Origin: Ferruginibacter sp050611725
GTDB taxonomy: Bacteria; Bacteroidota; Bacteroidia; Chitinophagales; Chitinophagaceae
Direction of reading: 5' to 3'
Length of the DNA: 64,000 nt
Assembly: GCF_050611725.1 (NCBI RefSeq)
Contig: NZ_JBODJB010000001.1
Span: forward strand, 372,001 to 436,000
A program made the translations under genes and the position numbers. Positions 18,290-27,404 of this stretch are shown here, piece after piece; positions within the stretch are counted from its first letter, which is position 1; each line of letters starts with the position of its first letter. The notes beneath the pieces are model-generated. The model did no database searches and was not told where the DNA came from. It was given only the letters and a program-made list of their open reading frames with translations.

Positions 18290-18763
18290 TTAAATTGTAA
18301 TATCCTCAATTTTAAATTTCAATTGTCCCGCCGGCACCTGCACTTCTGCAACTTCTCCAATTGTTTTACCCAATAAACCTTTTCCTATCGGAGAAGTAAC
18401 AGATATTTTACCCAATTTCAAATCCGCTTCTTTTTCAGATACGATCTGATAGGTAACTTGTTTTTTAGTACCAAGGTTAGTAACCGTTACTTTAGTAAGA
18501 ATTGAAACTTTACTTGTATCGATATTCGTTTCATCTAAAATACGTGCGGTAGCAATTACACCTTCCAGGTATTTAATTTTTGCTTCCAACATACCTTGTG
18601 CTTCTTTTGCTGCATCGTATTCAGCATTCTCTTTCAGATCACCTTTTTCTCTGGCTTCCGCAATAGCTTTACTTGCAGCTGGTCTCTCCACTCCTTTCAT
18701 GTGTTGCAATTCTTCCTTCATTTTTTCGAAGGTGTCTTTCTTTACATAATTAGTATCACTCAT
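18290..18763 (-). CDS. greA: transcription elongation factor GreA
   Basis: A 157-residue protein that binds backtracked RNA polymerase in the secondary channel and stimulates cleavage of the 3' RNA end. The N-terminal coiled coil (KDTFEKMKEELQHM..., with EAREKGDLKENAEYDAAKEAQG carrying the conserved acidic tip residues) is followed by the C-terminal FKBP-like domain (ISVTSPIGKGLLGKTIGEVAEVQVP). The frame extends 40 codons upstream, but that part crosses the terminator of the preceding gene, so the ATG at 18763 (MSDTNYVKKD) is used. Confidence 0.95.
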   Translation of the reverse strand: MSDTNYVKKDTFEKMKEELQHMKGVERPAASKAIAEAREKGDLKENAEYDAAKEAQGMLEAKIKYLEGVIATARILDETNIDTSKVSILTKVTVTNLGTKKQVTYQIVSEKEADLKLGKISVTSPIGKGLLGKTIGEVAEVQVPAGQLKFKIEDITI

Positions 18764-18794
18764 AAAAAAACCTTTTGAGGTAAATAGAAAAAAA

Positions 18795-18828
18795 ATACAA
18801 CGCCTCAGGAATGCCCAAGGCGTTGTAT
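18795..18828 (-). terminator. terminator of the 18852 dehydrogenase
   Basis: ATACAACGCCT (18795-18805) pairs with AGGCGTTGTAT (18818-18828). On the minus strand it runs into a T-rich tail, so it ends the dehydrogenase transcript before greA. Confidence 0.88.
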
Positions 18829-18851
18829 ATAATGCAAATATAAACATTTTT

Positions 18852-19787
18852 TTAAATTCCCAATTTCTCAAGAATAACAGCACTCATCTTATAAAATGCT
18901 TCATGGCTATAACCCGCTATATGCGGCGTTACTATTACATCTTTATGATTTGTTAAAAAAAGTAGCTCTTCTTTTTGTATGGTTGTAAGATCATCAATCT
19001 TCTCATTTTCAAGCACATCCAATGCAACACCGGATAATTTACCCTGCTTGATGGCATTGATCAGTGCTGCTGTATCGGTTACTTTACCACGGCAGGCATT
19101 AATGAAGTATGGTTTTTTTTGCAAAGCGTTAAAGAAAGACTCATTAGCCATATGAAAAGTTTCATCGGTTAGCGGTACATGTAAACTAATAAAATCTGCG
19201 TACTTCGTTATTTGCTCTAAGTTTGCCTCTTTAATATACCCATCTGCAAAATCAAATTTATATTTATCGTATGCAAGTACAGTAACATTAAAAGGTGCCA
19301 ACAATTTTGCTAAAGAACTACCGGTATTTCCGTAACCGATAATGCCAAAAGTTTTTCCGGTTATCTCGGCACCTCTATTAGCATCACGTTTCCATTCAAA
19401 GTTTTTTACTTCATTAAAACTTCTGGATATATGATTGGTAAGATTTAATACCAAACCCAACACATGTTCAGCAACCGCATTTCTATTTCCTTCGGGGCTA
19501 CTCACACATAGAATATTTTTTGATGTTGCATATTCAGTATCTATCAATTCCATACCACTGCCCAGCCTGCCGATCCATTTCAATGTCGGTGCATTATCTA
19601 AAATATTTTTATCTATTATTAACCTTGTTGTTACAATCAACCCTTCAACATCGTTGATCAACATAAACAGCTCTTCATAACTGATAGATGGAAGATATAA
19701 AACTTTATAACCTTTCTGTTGCAACGTATCAATAAGGTACTGATGCGCCTTTGCTGTAATAATTACTTTCGGATTACTATTTGTCAT
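18852..19787 (-). CDS. D-2-hydroxyacid dehydrogenase family protein
   Basis: A 311-residue NAD-dependent dehydrogenase of the phosphoglycerate/D-lactate type. The Rossmann motif FGIIGYGNTGSSLAKLL lies at about 143-159. Catalytic Arg in INACRGKVTD, Glu in LDVLENEKID and His in VTPHIAGYSHEA are present. Length matches short SerA-like enzymes without an ACT domain. It is 2 nt downstream of the Rid gene, so the two are probably cotranscribed. Substrate (3-phosphoglycerate or another hydroxyacid) cannot be assigned. Confidence 0.88.
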   Translation of the reverse strand: MTNSNPKVIITAKAHQYLIDTLQQKGYKVLYLPSISYEELFMLINDVEGLIVTTRLIIDKNILDNAPTLKWIGRLGSGMELIDTEYATSKNILCVSSPEGNRNAVAEHVLGLVLNLTNHISRSFNEVKNFEWKRDANRGAEITGKTFGIIGYGNTGSSLAKLLAPFNVTVLAYDKYKFDFADGYIKEANLEQITKYADFISLHVPLTDETFHMANESFFNALQKKPYFINACRGKVTDTAALINAIKQGKLSGVALDVLENEKIDDLTTIQKEELLFLTNHKDVIVTPHIAGYSHEAFYKMSAVILEKLGI

Positions 19788-19789
19788 AT

Positions 19790-20170
19790 CTACTTAGCGG
19801 CGATCATACTGATTTCTAAATTGGCATTTTTGGGCAAGGCTTTAACTGCATATGTTTCTCTTGCAGGAAAATTTCCTGTAAAATACCTTGCGTAAATTTC
19901 ATTCACTGTTGCAAACAAAGCCATGTCGCTCAGCAAAATGGTAGTTTTAACTACATGGCTAAAATCCATTTCGGCAGCAGCTAAAACATTCTTTAAATTT
20001 TGCATTACCTGATGCGTTTCTTCAGATATGTCTTTATTTGCTAACTCGGTTGTACCCGGTATCAAAGCAACCTGGCCAGATAAAAACAAAAACCCTCCTG
20101 CTTTAACTGCTTGATTATATGGACCTATTGGTTCGGGTGCCCCATTGGTATTTATTATTTCCTTATTCAT
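19790..20170 (-). CDS. RidA family protein (enamine/imine deaminase type)
   Basis: A 126-residue Rid protein: the opening GAPEPIGPYNQAVKAGGFLFLSGQ and the C-terminal FPARETYAVKALPKNANLEISMIA contain the conserved Arg (R109 region) and Glu of RidA. RidA speeds hydrolysis of reactive enamines made by PLP enzymes. It is followed 2 nt later by a hydroxyacid dehydrogenase, hinting at shared amino-acid metabolism. It is divergent from tsaB with only 70 nt between start codons. Confidence 0.93.
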   Translation of the reverse strand: MNKEIINTNGAPEPIGPYNQAVKAGGFLFLSGQVALIPGTTELANKDISEETHQVMQNLKNVLAAAEMDFSHVVKTTILLSDMALFATVNEIYARYFTGNFPARETYAVKALPKNANLEISMIAAK

Positions 20171-20240
20171 TTTATTTTAATTGAAATACAAATATATCTT
20201 TTTACAACAACGTATTTTTGTGAAAATATACATTTCATTT

Positions 20241-20921
20241 ATGGCCTATATTTTAAGTATTGACACTGCAATGCAATCAGCCTCGGTTAGTCTGTCAAAA
20301 AATGGTGTTTTGTTGCATGAGCTAAACAATCGTGACGCAAAAGATCATGGAAGTTTTTTGCAACCTGCTATTTTAAAAGTTGTGGAAATTGCAGGAATTA
20401 CTTTGCAACAGATTGATGCTGTGGCTGTAACAGAAGGCCCCGGCTCCTATACCGGATTAAGGGTGGGTATGGCAGCAGCAAAAGGGTTATGTTTTGCTTT
20501 AAATAAACCACTTATTACAATCAATACTTTAGAGGCATTAGCAGCGACAGCTTTAGGCGAGGTTAACGTTGACGCATCAACGATAATTTGTCCGATGATT
20601 GATGCCAGACGAATGGAAGTATATACCGCTTTATATAAAAACGATCTCACTAACTTGTTAGAACCCCACGCTTTAGTGTTAAATACAGGCTCATTCGAAA
20701 AATATTTTTCAACATACAAAATTCTATTTGTTGGTTCGGGTGCAAGCAAATGGAGCAACATTTGTGAAAGTGCCCGTGCTGTTGATTTTCAGAATATTGA
20801 AATCAAAGCAGAAATTCTGAATAATTTATCATACAAAAAATACAATTCTAACAATTTTGCAGATATCGCATATGCAGAGCCTTTCTACTTAAAAGAGTTT
20901 TTTAGCGAAACTCCTAAGTAA
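20241..20921 (+). CDS. tsaB: tRNA threonylcarbamoyladenosine biosynthesis protein TsaB
   Basis: Scaffold subunit that with TsaD and TsaE transfers threonylcarbamoyl to A37 of ANN-decoding tRNAs. The 226-residue protein opens ILSIDTAMQSASVSL and carries EGPGSYTGLRVGMAAAKGL, the family signature, and the TsaD-interaction helices after INTLEALA. An upstream TTG in frame would add 20 unlike residues (MKYKYIFLQQ...); the ATG at 20241 is preferred. Its stop lies inside the first copy of a 15-bp direct repeat. Confidence 0.93.
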   Translation: MAYILSIDTAMQSASVSLSKNGVLLHELNNRDAKDHGSFLQPAILKVVEIAGITLQQIDAVAVTEGPGSYTGLRVGMAAAKGLCFALNKPLITINTLEALAATALGEVNVDASTIICPMIDARRMEVYTALYKNDLTNLLEPHALVLNTGSFEKYFSTYKILFVGSGASKWSNICESARAVDFQNIEIKAEILNNLSYKKYNSNNFADIAYAEPFYLKEFFSETPK

Positions 20922-20953
20922 TTTTACTATGTAGCTGAAAGTAATTTTACTAT
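20916..20953. repeat. 15-bp direct repeat, candidate operator
   Basis: AAGTAATTTTACTAT occurs at 20916-20930 and again at 20939-20953 (period 23). Each copy contains the near-palindrome AGTAA-TT-TTACT. The pair straddles the tsaB stop and lies about 38 bp upstream of the -33 box of the ArsR-type gene, so it may be a regulator binding site or a small local duplication. Confidence 0.5.
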
Positions 20954-20990
20954 ATGCACAAAAAAAATATTATCTGTGCAATAAAAAGTC

Positions 20991-21020
20991 TTTCAACTAT
21001 TAAATCATGTAATATATTTG
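20991..21020 (+). promoter_or_regulatory. promoter of the ArsR-type regulator
   Basis: TTTC (20991-20994), 18-nt spacer, TATATTTG (21013-21020) fits TTTG-N19-TANNTTTG with one -33 mismatch. It predicts a leader of roughly 50 nt before the ATG at 21079. Confidence 0.55.
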
Positions 21021-21078
21021 CCTAACCTTTTCCTGTAACCAATATCTTCCTTACGGAAGTGTTTAAAAACACCCTTAC

Positions 21079-21375
21079 ATGATTGCGAACAAAATCGACT
21101 ACTACAATGTTAAGAAGGCAGCTTTAACATTGAGAGCATTGAACCACAAATTGCGTCAGCAATTAATTAAATTGATTGACGAGGAACAAAAACTTACCGT
21201 TACTGAAATCTATGTGCGTCTGCGATTAGAACAGTCTGTTGCATCACAGCACTTGGCTATCTTACGTAAGGCCGGCATAGTATCTACACAAAGAGACGGT
21301 AAATTTATCCATTACATTATCAATCACAAACGTATTGAAGAGATTAACAAATTTGTGAATGAATTAGTAGCTTAA
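21079..21375 (+). CDS. ArsR-family winged-helix transcriptional regulator
   Basis: A 98-residue single-domain regulator: helices ALTLRALNHKLRQQLIKLI, the recognition region TVTEIYVRLRLEQSVASQHLAILRKAGIV (helix-turn-helix, about 37-65) and wing STQRDGKFIHYIIN. There are no cysteines, so no thiol-metal (CxC) sensor site; it may sense through another ligand or none. It precedes a persulfide-dioxygenase/rhodanese gene, and small ArsR proteins often control sulfur-detoxification genes, but a terminator and a separate promoter lie between the two. Confidence 0.9.
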   Translation: MIANKIDYYNVKKAALTLRALNHKLRQQLIKLIDEEQKLTVTEIYVRLRLEQSVASQHLAILRKAGIVSTQRDGKFIHYIINHKRIEEINKFVNELVA

Positions 21376-21393
21376 TGCTTTAACAAAAAAGAA

Positions 21394-21425
21394 AAAAGCG
21401 TCCCGATAGTAATTGGGACGCTTTT
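21394..21425 (+). terminator. terminator of the ArsR-type gene
   Basis: AAAAGCGTCCCGAT (21394-21407) pairs with ATTGGGACGCTTTT (21412-21425), 14 bp with one G-T pair, followed by GTTTTTTT. Confidence 0.9.
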
Positions 21426-21432
21426 GTTTTTT

Positions 21433-21440
21433 TACCTTTG
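21433..21440 (+). promoter_or_regulatory. -7 element for the persulfide-dioxygenase-like gene
   Basis: TACCTTTG matches TANNTTTG and lies 19 nt before the ATG at 21460. A TTG at 21413-21415, inside the 3' arm of the preceding terminator, may be the -33 box (17-nt spacer), so terminator and promoter overlap. Confidence 0.5.
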
Positions 21441-21459
21441 TATAATAAAAAAAATAGGT

Positions 21460-22863
21460 ATGTATATACAACAACTTTACACAGGGTGTATCAGTGAGGC
21501 GGCATATTATATTGAAAGTGAAGGAGAAGCTGCTATCATAGATCCGCTTAGAGACACAGAACAATACATACAATTAGCTAAAGAGAGAAAAGCTAAGATC
21601 AAATATATTTTCGAAACGCATTTTCATGCGGATTTTGTAAGTGGTCATCTTGATCTTCATAAAAAAACCGGCGCCCCTATTATTTACGGTCCAAAAACTG
21701 AAACAAATCTTCCTGTGCATATTGCATCAGATGGAGAAATTTTTCAATTAGGAAAAATTTCTTTTGAAGTATTGCATACTCCGGGTCATACAATTGAAAG
21801 TTGTTGTTATTTATTAAAAAATGAATCAAACAAACCACATGCAATTTTTACAGGCGATACTTTATTTGTGGGAGATGTAGGCAGACCCGACCTAAGTAGC
21901 GGAGATCTTAGTAAAGAAGAACTTGCTTCTATAATGTATGATACTATACAAAATAAAATACTTCCATTAGCAGATGATATATTGGTATACCCGGCACATG
22001 GTGCAGGTAGTAGTTGCGGTAAAAATTTAGGGCCTGAAAGCTTTAGTACAATTGCAGAAGAAAAGCAAAATAATTATGCGCTGCAAAAACAATCAAAAGA
22101 AGATTTTATAAAAAAGGTAACCGAAGATCTGGAAGAAGCACCTAAATATTTTTCGATCAATGCACAGATCAACAAAGATGGTTATGACAGTTTGGAAAAG
22201 CTGAAAAAAAATGCACTGGTTCCTTTAAACATCAAAACTTTCAAAGATAAAATTGATCAGGATGCAATGATCCTCGATACTAGACCCGGCAATATTTTTA
22301 CAGCAGGATTTGTTCCTGGTAGTATTTTCATTGGTTTAGAAGGGAGGTTTGCAGAATGGGCCGGCAGCATCTTGCCATTCAACAAATCCATTATTCTTGT
22401 TACTGAAATAGGCAAAGAAGAAGAGACTGTTGTAAGATTGGCAAGAGTAGGATTTGATAAGATTGAAGGATATCTTGATGGTAGTTTTGAAGCTTGGCAA
22501 AATGCGGGAGAGCCTATTGATATGATCATCGATATTGAAGTGGATGAATTAGCGATGGATATCAAACATGATAAAAATTTACAAGTAGTAGACGTAAGAA
22601 GAGAAACTGAATTTGCAGAAGGCCATGTTAAGGATGCTATCAATTTACCATTGAGCGATATGACTGATGTAATGACCCTGGCTGCATTTGAGGAAGATCA
22701 AAATCTTTATTTATACTGTGGTAGTGGTTACAGAAGCATCATAGCAAGCTCATTATTCAAAAAGCAAGGCATTCATAATATCAGAACTGTGATTGGGGGA
22801 TGGAATGCGATCAAAGAAGAGAAAAAAATAAAGACACTAAAAGATGTAAGCGCCTTGAACTAA
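21460..22863 (+). CDS. MBL-fold protein with two rhodanese domains (persulfide-dioxygenase-like)
   Basis: A 467-residue sulfur-metabolism protein. N-terminal MBL domain (1-240): FETHFHADFVSGH (HxHxD...H), HTPGHTIES and GDTLFVGDVGRPD, the ETHE1/persulfide-dioxygenase pattern with mononuclear iron ligands. First rhodanese-like domain (about 255-360) has no catalytic Cys where expected (VTEIGKEEE). The second (about 365-460) has YCGSGYRS with an active-site Cys. Such fusions oxidise glutathione or low-molecular-weight persulfides and move sulfane sulfur. The ATG at 21460 (MYIQQLYTGCISEAAY) follows a -7 element. Its stop overlaps that of the acyltransferase gene by 4 nt. Confidence 0.9.
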   Translation: MYIQQLYTGCISEAAYYIESEGEAAIIDPLRDTEQYIQLAKERKAKIKYIFETHFHADFVSGHLDLHKKTGAPIIYGPKTETNLPVHIASDGEIFQLGKISFEVLHTPGHTIESCCYLLKNESNKPHAIFTGDTLFVGDVGRPDLSSGDLSKEELASIMYDTIQNKILPLADDILVYPAHGAGSSCGKNLGPESFSTIAEEKQNNYALQKQSKEDFIKKVTEDLEEAPKYFSINAQINKDGYDSLEKLKKNALVPLNIKTFKDKIDQDAMILDTRPGNIFTAGFVPGSIFIGLEGRFAEWAGSILPFNKSIILVTEIGKEEETVVRLARVGFDKIEGYLDGSFEAWQNAGEPIDMIIDIEVDELAMDIKHDKNLQVVDVRRETEFAEGHVKDAINLPLSDMTDVMTLAAFEEDQNLYLYCGSGYRSIIASSLFKKQGIHNIRTVIGGWNAIKEEKKIKTLKDVSALN

Positions 22864-23744
22864 CCTTCAATACGATTTTTTCCTATGTCTGCGGCCATTG
22901 CCCTTCTCCATCTCCGATGGCTCCATAAATAATTTTCGGGTTGGCGGGAAATGATATTCTCCAGGAAATTTCTGTATAGAATTGTTAGTTGCTGCGGTGT
23001 ATACTCTTTTGTATTTTCTACTACCTGCTCTGCTTCAAAACTATAATAACCTCTTTTTGTTTTTTTAAAATTTACAAAGATGATAGTGGTATTATTTTTT
23101 GCTGCTGCTTTATGTGGACCTATGATAAATGGTGCCGGCTTGCCGAAGAAATCTACCCAATAAGCATTGGTCATTTTCCCTGCATTCTGATCTGCTAATA
23201 AATACATTGAATGCTGATGCTGCATCAATTCATGCATTTGTCTTTTAAATTTTCCTGTTGGAACCAATATCGTTTTATACTTTGAGCGGATCTTTAAAAA
23301 CAATTTATCAAACATTTGATTTTCTATCTGACTATAAACGCCGATCAAAGGAATAGTTAAATATTTGCCCAATGCAAGGTTTGCATATTCCCAATTAAAC
23401 ATATGTGCTCCCAGCAATTGAATATTGTGACCTTTTGCAGCTGCTTCATTGATCAATGTAAAATTGTGAGCACATCTTTTATCAAAAGTTGTGTCACTCA
23501 TTGATAAAGTCTTAATCGTTTCAACAAAAGTATCAGTAAAATTTCGATAAAATTTTTTTGCAATTGCTACACGCTCTTCTTCATTTTTATTCGGAAATGC
23601 GATCAATAGATTTTCAAGAATAACCTTACGCCTATATCGAAACACATCTCGTAGCAGAAAGGCAACAAAACTGCTAATCCCGTACAACACAAAAAAAGGC
23701 AGCAGGGAAAATAAGTAAAGAAAAAAATAAACGATATAATACAT
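22860..23744 (-). CDS. lipid A biosynthesis-type acyltransferase (LpxL/HtrB family)
   Basis: A 294-residue inner-membrane protein with an N-terminal TM anchor (about 3-30) and the HX4E catalytic motif H-M-F-N-W-E (LLGAHMFNWEYANLAL, about residues 117-122). The DQNAGKMTNAYWVDFFGKPAPFIIGPHKAAAK block is the conserved acyl-acceptor region of LpxL/LpxM proteins. It likely adds a secondary acyl chain to lipid A. It is followed downstream by no same-strand gene; upstream lies nadB, 31 nt away. Confidence 0.9.
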   Translation of the reverse strand: MYYIVYFFLYLFSLLPFFVLYGISSFVAFLLRDVFRYRRKVILENLLIAFPNKNEEERVAIAKKFYRNFTDTFVETIKTLSMSDTTFDKRCAHNFTLINEAAAKGHNIQLLGAHMFNWEYANLALGKYLTIPLIGVYSQIENQMFDKLFLKIRSKYKTILVPTGKFKRQMHELMQHQHSMYLLADQNAGKMTNAYWVDFFGKPAPFIIGPHKAAAKNNTTIIFVNFKKTKRGYYSFEAEQVVENTKEYTPQQLTILYRNFLENIISRQPENYLWSHRRWRRAMAADIGKNRIEG

Positions 23745-23775
23745 CAGCTGTTATACTTGATAATTGAACAAGGAT

Positions 23776-25389
23776 CTATAAAACAATGTTCTGAATTTTT
23801 TCACTCTTGAAAGGATAATCAGTATTATAATGCAGCCCTCTGCTTTCTTGACGGAATTCAGCACACTTTACGATCAGATAAGCCACCGTGATCATATTCC
23901 GTAATTCACAAAGCTGTGGTGATACTGCAGTTTTTTCATACAATGCCTCAGTTTCTTCATGCAATAGATCGAGTCGACGGTTTGCTCTTTTCAAACGTTC
24001 ATTATTGCGAACGATACCAACGTAGTCACTCATCAGCAATTTCATTTCTTTTAAACTCTGCGTAATGAGGATCATTTCTTTAGGGGCATTTGTACCGTCC
24101 GCTTTCCAGTCCGGCACGGCATTTTCTCCGCCCGAATGCGAAAGTGAAAGGTGATTAATTTCTTTCACCGCATCTTTATATGCTCTGTGTGCAAATACCA
24201 TTGCTTCCAGCAAACTATTACTTGCTAAACGATTAGCACCATGCAGCCCTGTACTGGCACATTCGCCTGCTGCATACAAATTTTTGATCGATGTTCGTCC
24301 GTGTTCATCTGTTTTAATTCCGCCGCAACTGTAATGTGCAGCAGGGGAAACAGGGATCATATCTTTTGTAATGTCGATACCAATACTCAAACACTTTTTA
24401 TAAATATTAGGAAAATGCTCTGTGAATTTTTCTTTAGAAAAATGTCTGCAATCTAAATATACATGTTCAGTACCATTGATCTTCATTTCATTATCGATAG
24501 CTCTTGCCACAATATCTCTTGGAGCCAGATCTTTACGTTCATCGTATTTCTCCATAAATGCCTCTCCTGCATGGTTGCGTAAAATGCCTCCATCGCCACG
24601 TACAGCTTCTGTGATCAAAAAATTTTGTCCACGTACACCCGGTTCATACAATGCCGTAGGGTGAAACTGAATGAACTCCATATTTTCAATTCGTCCTTTT
24701 GCCCTGTAAACCATCGCCACACCATCTCCTGTTGCAATTGACGGATTAGTAGTTGTACGGTACACCTGACCGTTACCTCCTGTTGCCAGTAACGTAATAT
24801 CGGCTACGATCTTTTCAATTTTATTGGTAGATAGGTTCAATACATACACACCGTAACATTCAATATCCAATGTAGATTTGGTAATTAAGTATCCCAAGTG
24901 ATGCTGTGTAATTATGTCAAGCACAAAGCAATGGCTTATTAGTTCTATGTTTGATCGCTTTGCAATAGCAGTAAGCAAAGCTCTTTCCATTTCCTTACCA
25001 GTTACATCTTTATGATGCAAAATTCTAAATTCACTATGTCCACCTTCCTTCCCTAATTTAAAATCCCCGTCTGGTTCTTTATCAAATCTTGCTCCCCATT
25101 CTATGATCTCTTTGATTCTGTCAACGCCTTCTCTCACTACTATCTCAACTACTTCCTTGTTACACAACCCATCTCCTGCTATTAGCGTATCTTCAATATG
25201 CTTTTCAAAACTATCATTGTCGGAATCCATCACACCGGCTATACCTCCCTGAGCATACTTCGTATTTGTTTCGTCGCTTTGTGCTTTGGTAAGAATGGTC
25301 ACTTTTTTATCCGGGCAATCCTCTGCTACTTTCAAAGCATAGGTAAGCCCTGCAATGCCACTTCCAATTACTAAAAAGTCTGTCTTCAT
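23776..25389 (-). CDS. nadB: L-aspartate oxidase
   Basis: First enzyme of de novo NAD synthesis: FAD-dependent oxidation of aspartate to iminoaspartate. The 537-residue protein has the dinucleotide motif IGSGIAGLTYAL (about 7-18), the substrate-binding TKYAQGGIAG, HPTALYEPG and the active-site block PAAHYSCGGIKTDEHGRTS with RLASNSLLEAMVFA. It has the helical C-terminal domain of the succinate dehydrogenase flavoprotein family. nadA and nadC are not in the window. It lies 12 nt downstream of ispG, so both may share a transcript. Confidence 0.95.
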   Translation of the reverse strand: MKTDFLVIGSGIAGLTYALKVAEDCPDKKVTILTKAQSDETNTKYAQGGIAGVMDSDNDSFEKHIEDTLIAGDGLCNKEVVEIVVREGVDRIKEIIEWGARFDKEPDGDFKLGKEGGHSEFRILHHKDVTGKEMERALLTAIAKRSNIELISHCFVLDIITQHHLGYLITKSTLDIECYGVYVLNLSTNKIEKIVADITLLATGGNGQVYRTTTNPSIATGDGVAMVYRAKGRIENMEFIQFHPTALYEPGVRGQNFLITEAVRGDGGILRNHAGEAFMEKYDERKDLAPRDIVARAIDNEMKINGTEHVYLDCRHFSKEKFTEHFPNIYKKCLSIGIDITKDMIPVSPAAHYSCGGIKTDEHGRTSIKNLYAAGECASTGLHGANRLASNSLLEAMVFAHRAYKDAVKEINHLSLSHSGGENAVPDWKADGTNAPKEMILITQSLKEMKLLMSDYVGIVRNNERLKRANRRLDLLHEETEALYEKTAVSPQLCELRNMITVAYLIVKCAEFRQESRGLHYNTDYPFKSEKIQNIVL

Positions 25390-25401
25390 ATTTTTTTGTT
25401 A

Positions 25402-27381
25402 TCAGGCTTCTATCCAAACTCCACTCTCCTTCAATAAATTAATCAACTCATCAACAGCAATTGCGCTATCAATATTTCTCTTTACAACTTCTTTACCTCT
25501 GTATAATGTTATTTTCCCAACTCCACTACCTACATAGCCAAAATCGGCATCAGCCATTTCCCCGGGGCCATTTACAATACAACCCATGATCGCAATTTTC
25601 AAACCTTTTAAGTGATTGGTAACGGCTCGGATCTTTGCTGTAGTTTCCTGCAATTCAAATAATGTTCTTCCGCAACTCGGACAACTAATATATTCTGTTT
25701 TAGAAATTCTTGTCCGTACCGCTTGTAAAATAGAGAAAGATGTATTGTTAATGAATTGATGATTATTCTTTGTTTCAAGATAAGTTCTGCCTGAAACTTT
25801 TTGATTCGTCAATTTTGATGGGTCATTGATAAGCCAGATCCCATCTCCCATTCCATCTAAAAATAAAGCTCCGCTTTGCGAAGAAAAATGGATCAACTGT
25901 TCATCTATTGTTGTATGATGGCTTTCTACTGATATGATTACCGGGCATTTAATCACTTCTTTCATCAACCGAATAATAAAACTTCTTACAGACTGCATAT
26001 GATTTTCAGCAGAAGAATAAATACACAAAACAACCGATGAGTCATTTTTAATTTTTTGCACAAATGCATCTGAAACTTTTATCGCATCTACAGCAATAAA
26101 ATTCATTATTGCCTTTTCATTATCGGCCATATATTCATCGGACTGAAAAAGCGGGAAATATTTTTCTTTATCGGCTACATTCACCCAAACTTTATGATCA
26201 CAAATAACTTTTAAAGTACCCGGTAAGGCAAAGTCAACTAATTTGTTTGCTGTGTAAATATAATCTGCAGCTGCATCACCAATATTCCATTTATCAGTTA
26301 TTTCATTGTACGTATAACCAATAGCCTGCAGATCTGTGTGAACAATTGATTGGGCCTGCATGAAATCAGCAACTACTACAGGAACATGTTTTCCTCCAAT
26401 ATTGGAAATAGAAAATGTTTCTCTTTTTTTATATTCAAAAGGAGAATAAGGTAACGTACCATTGAATACTAAACTATGATCCATGGTCGATGGTGCATAG
26501 GCGGTGTATTCCTTTACCAGATCCAAACAAACAGGTATTTCAAACTCAGGATCTTCTGTTAATGAAACTCTTATTGTATCTCCTATTCCATCATCCAACA
26601 AAGTACCAATACCAATAGCACTTTTGATTCTTCCATCTTCACCATCTCCGGCTTCAGTTACACCTAAATGCAACGGATAACATTCACCAAATTCTTCCAT
26701 CATATGATTAATGAGTAAGCGATAAGCCTGCACCATCACCAATGGGTTGCTGCTTTTCATACTCAAAATAATATTGTGATAATCCTCTCCACGTGCAATA
26801 CGTAAAAATTCCATCGCACTCTCTACCATGCCAATGGCTGTATCTCCATAACGGCTCATGATCCTGTCACTCAACGACCCATGATTGGTTCCGATACGCA
26901 TGGCCGTTCCATGTTCTTTACAGATCTTCACCAATGGTGTAAAACGTTCTTTTATTCGTTCTATTTCTTCCACATATTCTGCATCGGTATATTCGATCTG
27001 CTCAAATTTTTTCTTATCAACATAGTTGCCTGGATTTACTCTCACCTTTTCTACAATAGCCGCAGCAATTTCTGCCGCATTAGGTGTAAAATGAATATCT
27101 GCAACTAACGGTGTAGAATAACCTCTTTTACGAATTTCATTTTTTATATTCAATAGGTTTTCTGCCTCCTTCTTTGATGGTGCTGTAATACGTACCAACT
27201 CTGCTCCGGCTTCAATACAACGAATGGCCTGTTCAACCGTAGCAAGGGTATCCATTGTATCTGTAGTGGTCATTGTTTGAACACGTACAGGATGACCATT
27301 ACCCAATAGCAAATTTCCAATCTTAACCTCTCTCGTTTTAAGACGCTTGTATTCCGTTAATGATTCACAATAGAATTGCAT
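25402..27381 (-). CDS. ispG: (E)-4-hydroxy-3-methylbut-2-enyl-diphosphate synthase, three-domain form
   Basis: Penultimate MEP-pathway enzyme: [4Fe-4S]-dependent reduction of MEcPP to HMBPP. The protein has 659 residues, well above the 370-400 of two-domain IspG, because of a middle A* domain (about 300-550), the form found in plants and this phylum. The TIM barrel is N-terminal (VQTMTTTDT, VADIHF, RVNPGN). The cluster cysteines are in ISCPSCGRT and IMGCIVNGPGEMADADFGYVG. Its pathway partner dxs is 22 kb away in the window. Confidence 0.96.
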   Translation of the reverse strand: MQFYCESLTEYKRLKTREVKIGNLLLGNGHPVRVQTMTTTDTMDTLATVEQAIRCIEAGAELVRITAPSKKEAENLLNIKNEIRKRGYSTPLVADIHFTPNAAEIAAAIVEKVRVNPGNYVDKKKFEQIEYTDAEYVEEIERIKERFTPLVKICKEHGTAMRIGTNHGSLSDRIMSRYGDTAIGMVESAMEFLRIARGEDYHNIILSMKSSNPLVMVQAYRLLINHMMEEFGECYPLHLGVTEAGDGEDGRIKSAIGIGTLLDDGIGDTIRVSLTEDPEFEIPVCLDLVKEYTAYAPSTMDHSLVFNGTLPYSPFEYKKRETFSISNIGGKHVPVVVADFMQAQSIVHTDLQAIGYTYNEITDKWNIGDAAADYIYTANKLVDFALPGTLKVICDHKVWVNVADKEKYFPLFQSDEYMADNEKAIMNFIAVDAIKVSDAFVQKIKNDSSVVLCIYSSAENHMQSVRSFIIRLMKEVIKCPVIISVESHHTTIDEQLIHFSSQSGALFLDGMGDGIWLINDPSKLTNQKVSGRTYLETKNNHQFINNTSFSILQAVRTRISKTEYISCPSCGRTLFELQETTAKIRAVTNHLKGLKIAIMGCIVNGPGEMADADFGYVGSGVGKITLYRGKEVVKRNIDSAIAVDELINLLKESGVWIEA

Positions 27382-27404
27382 AAATATTTATTCAGTACAA
27401 GGAA

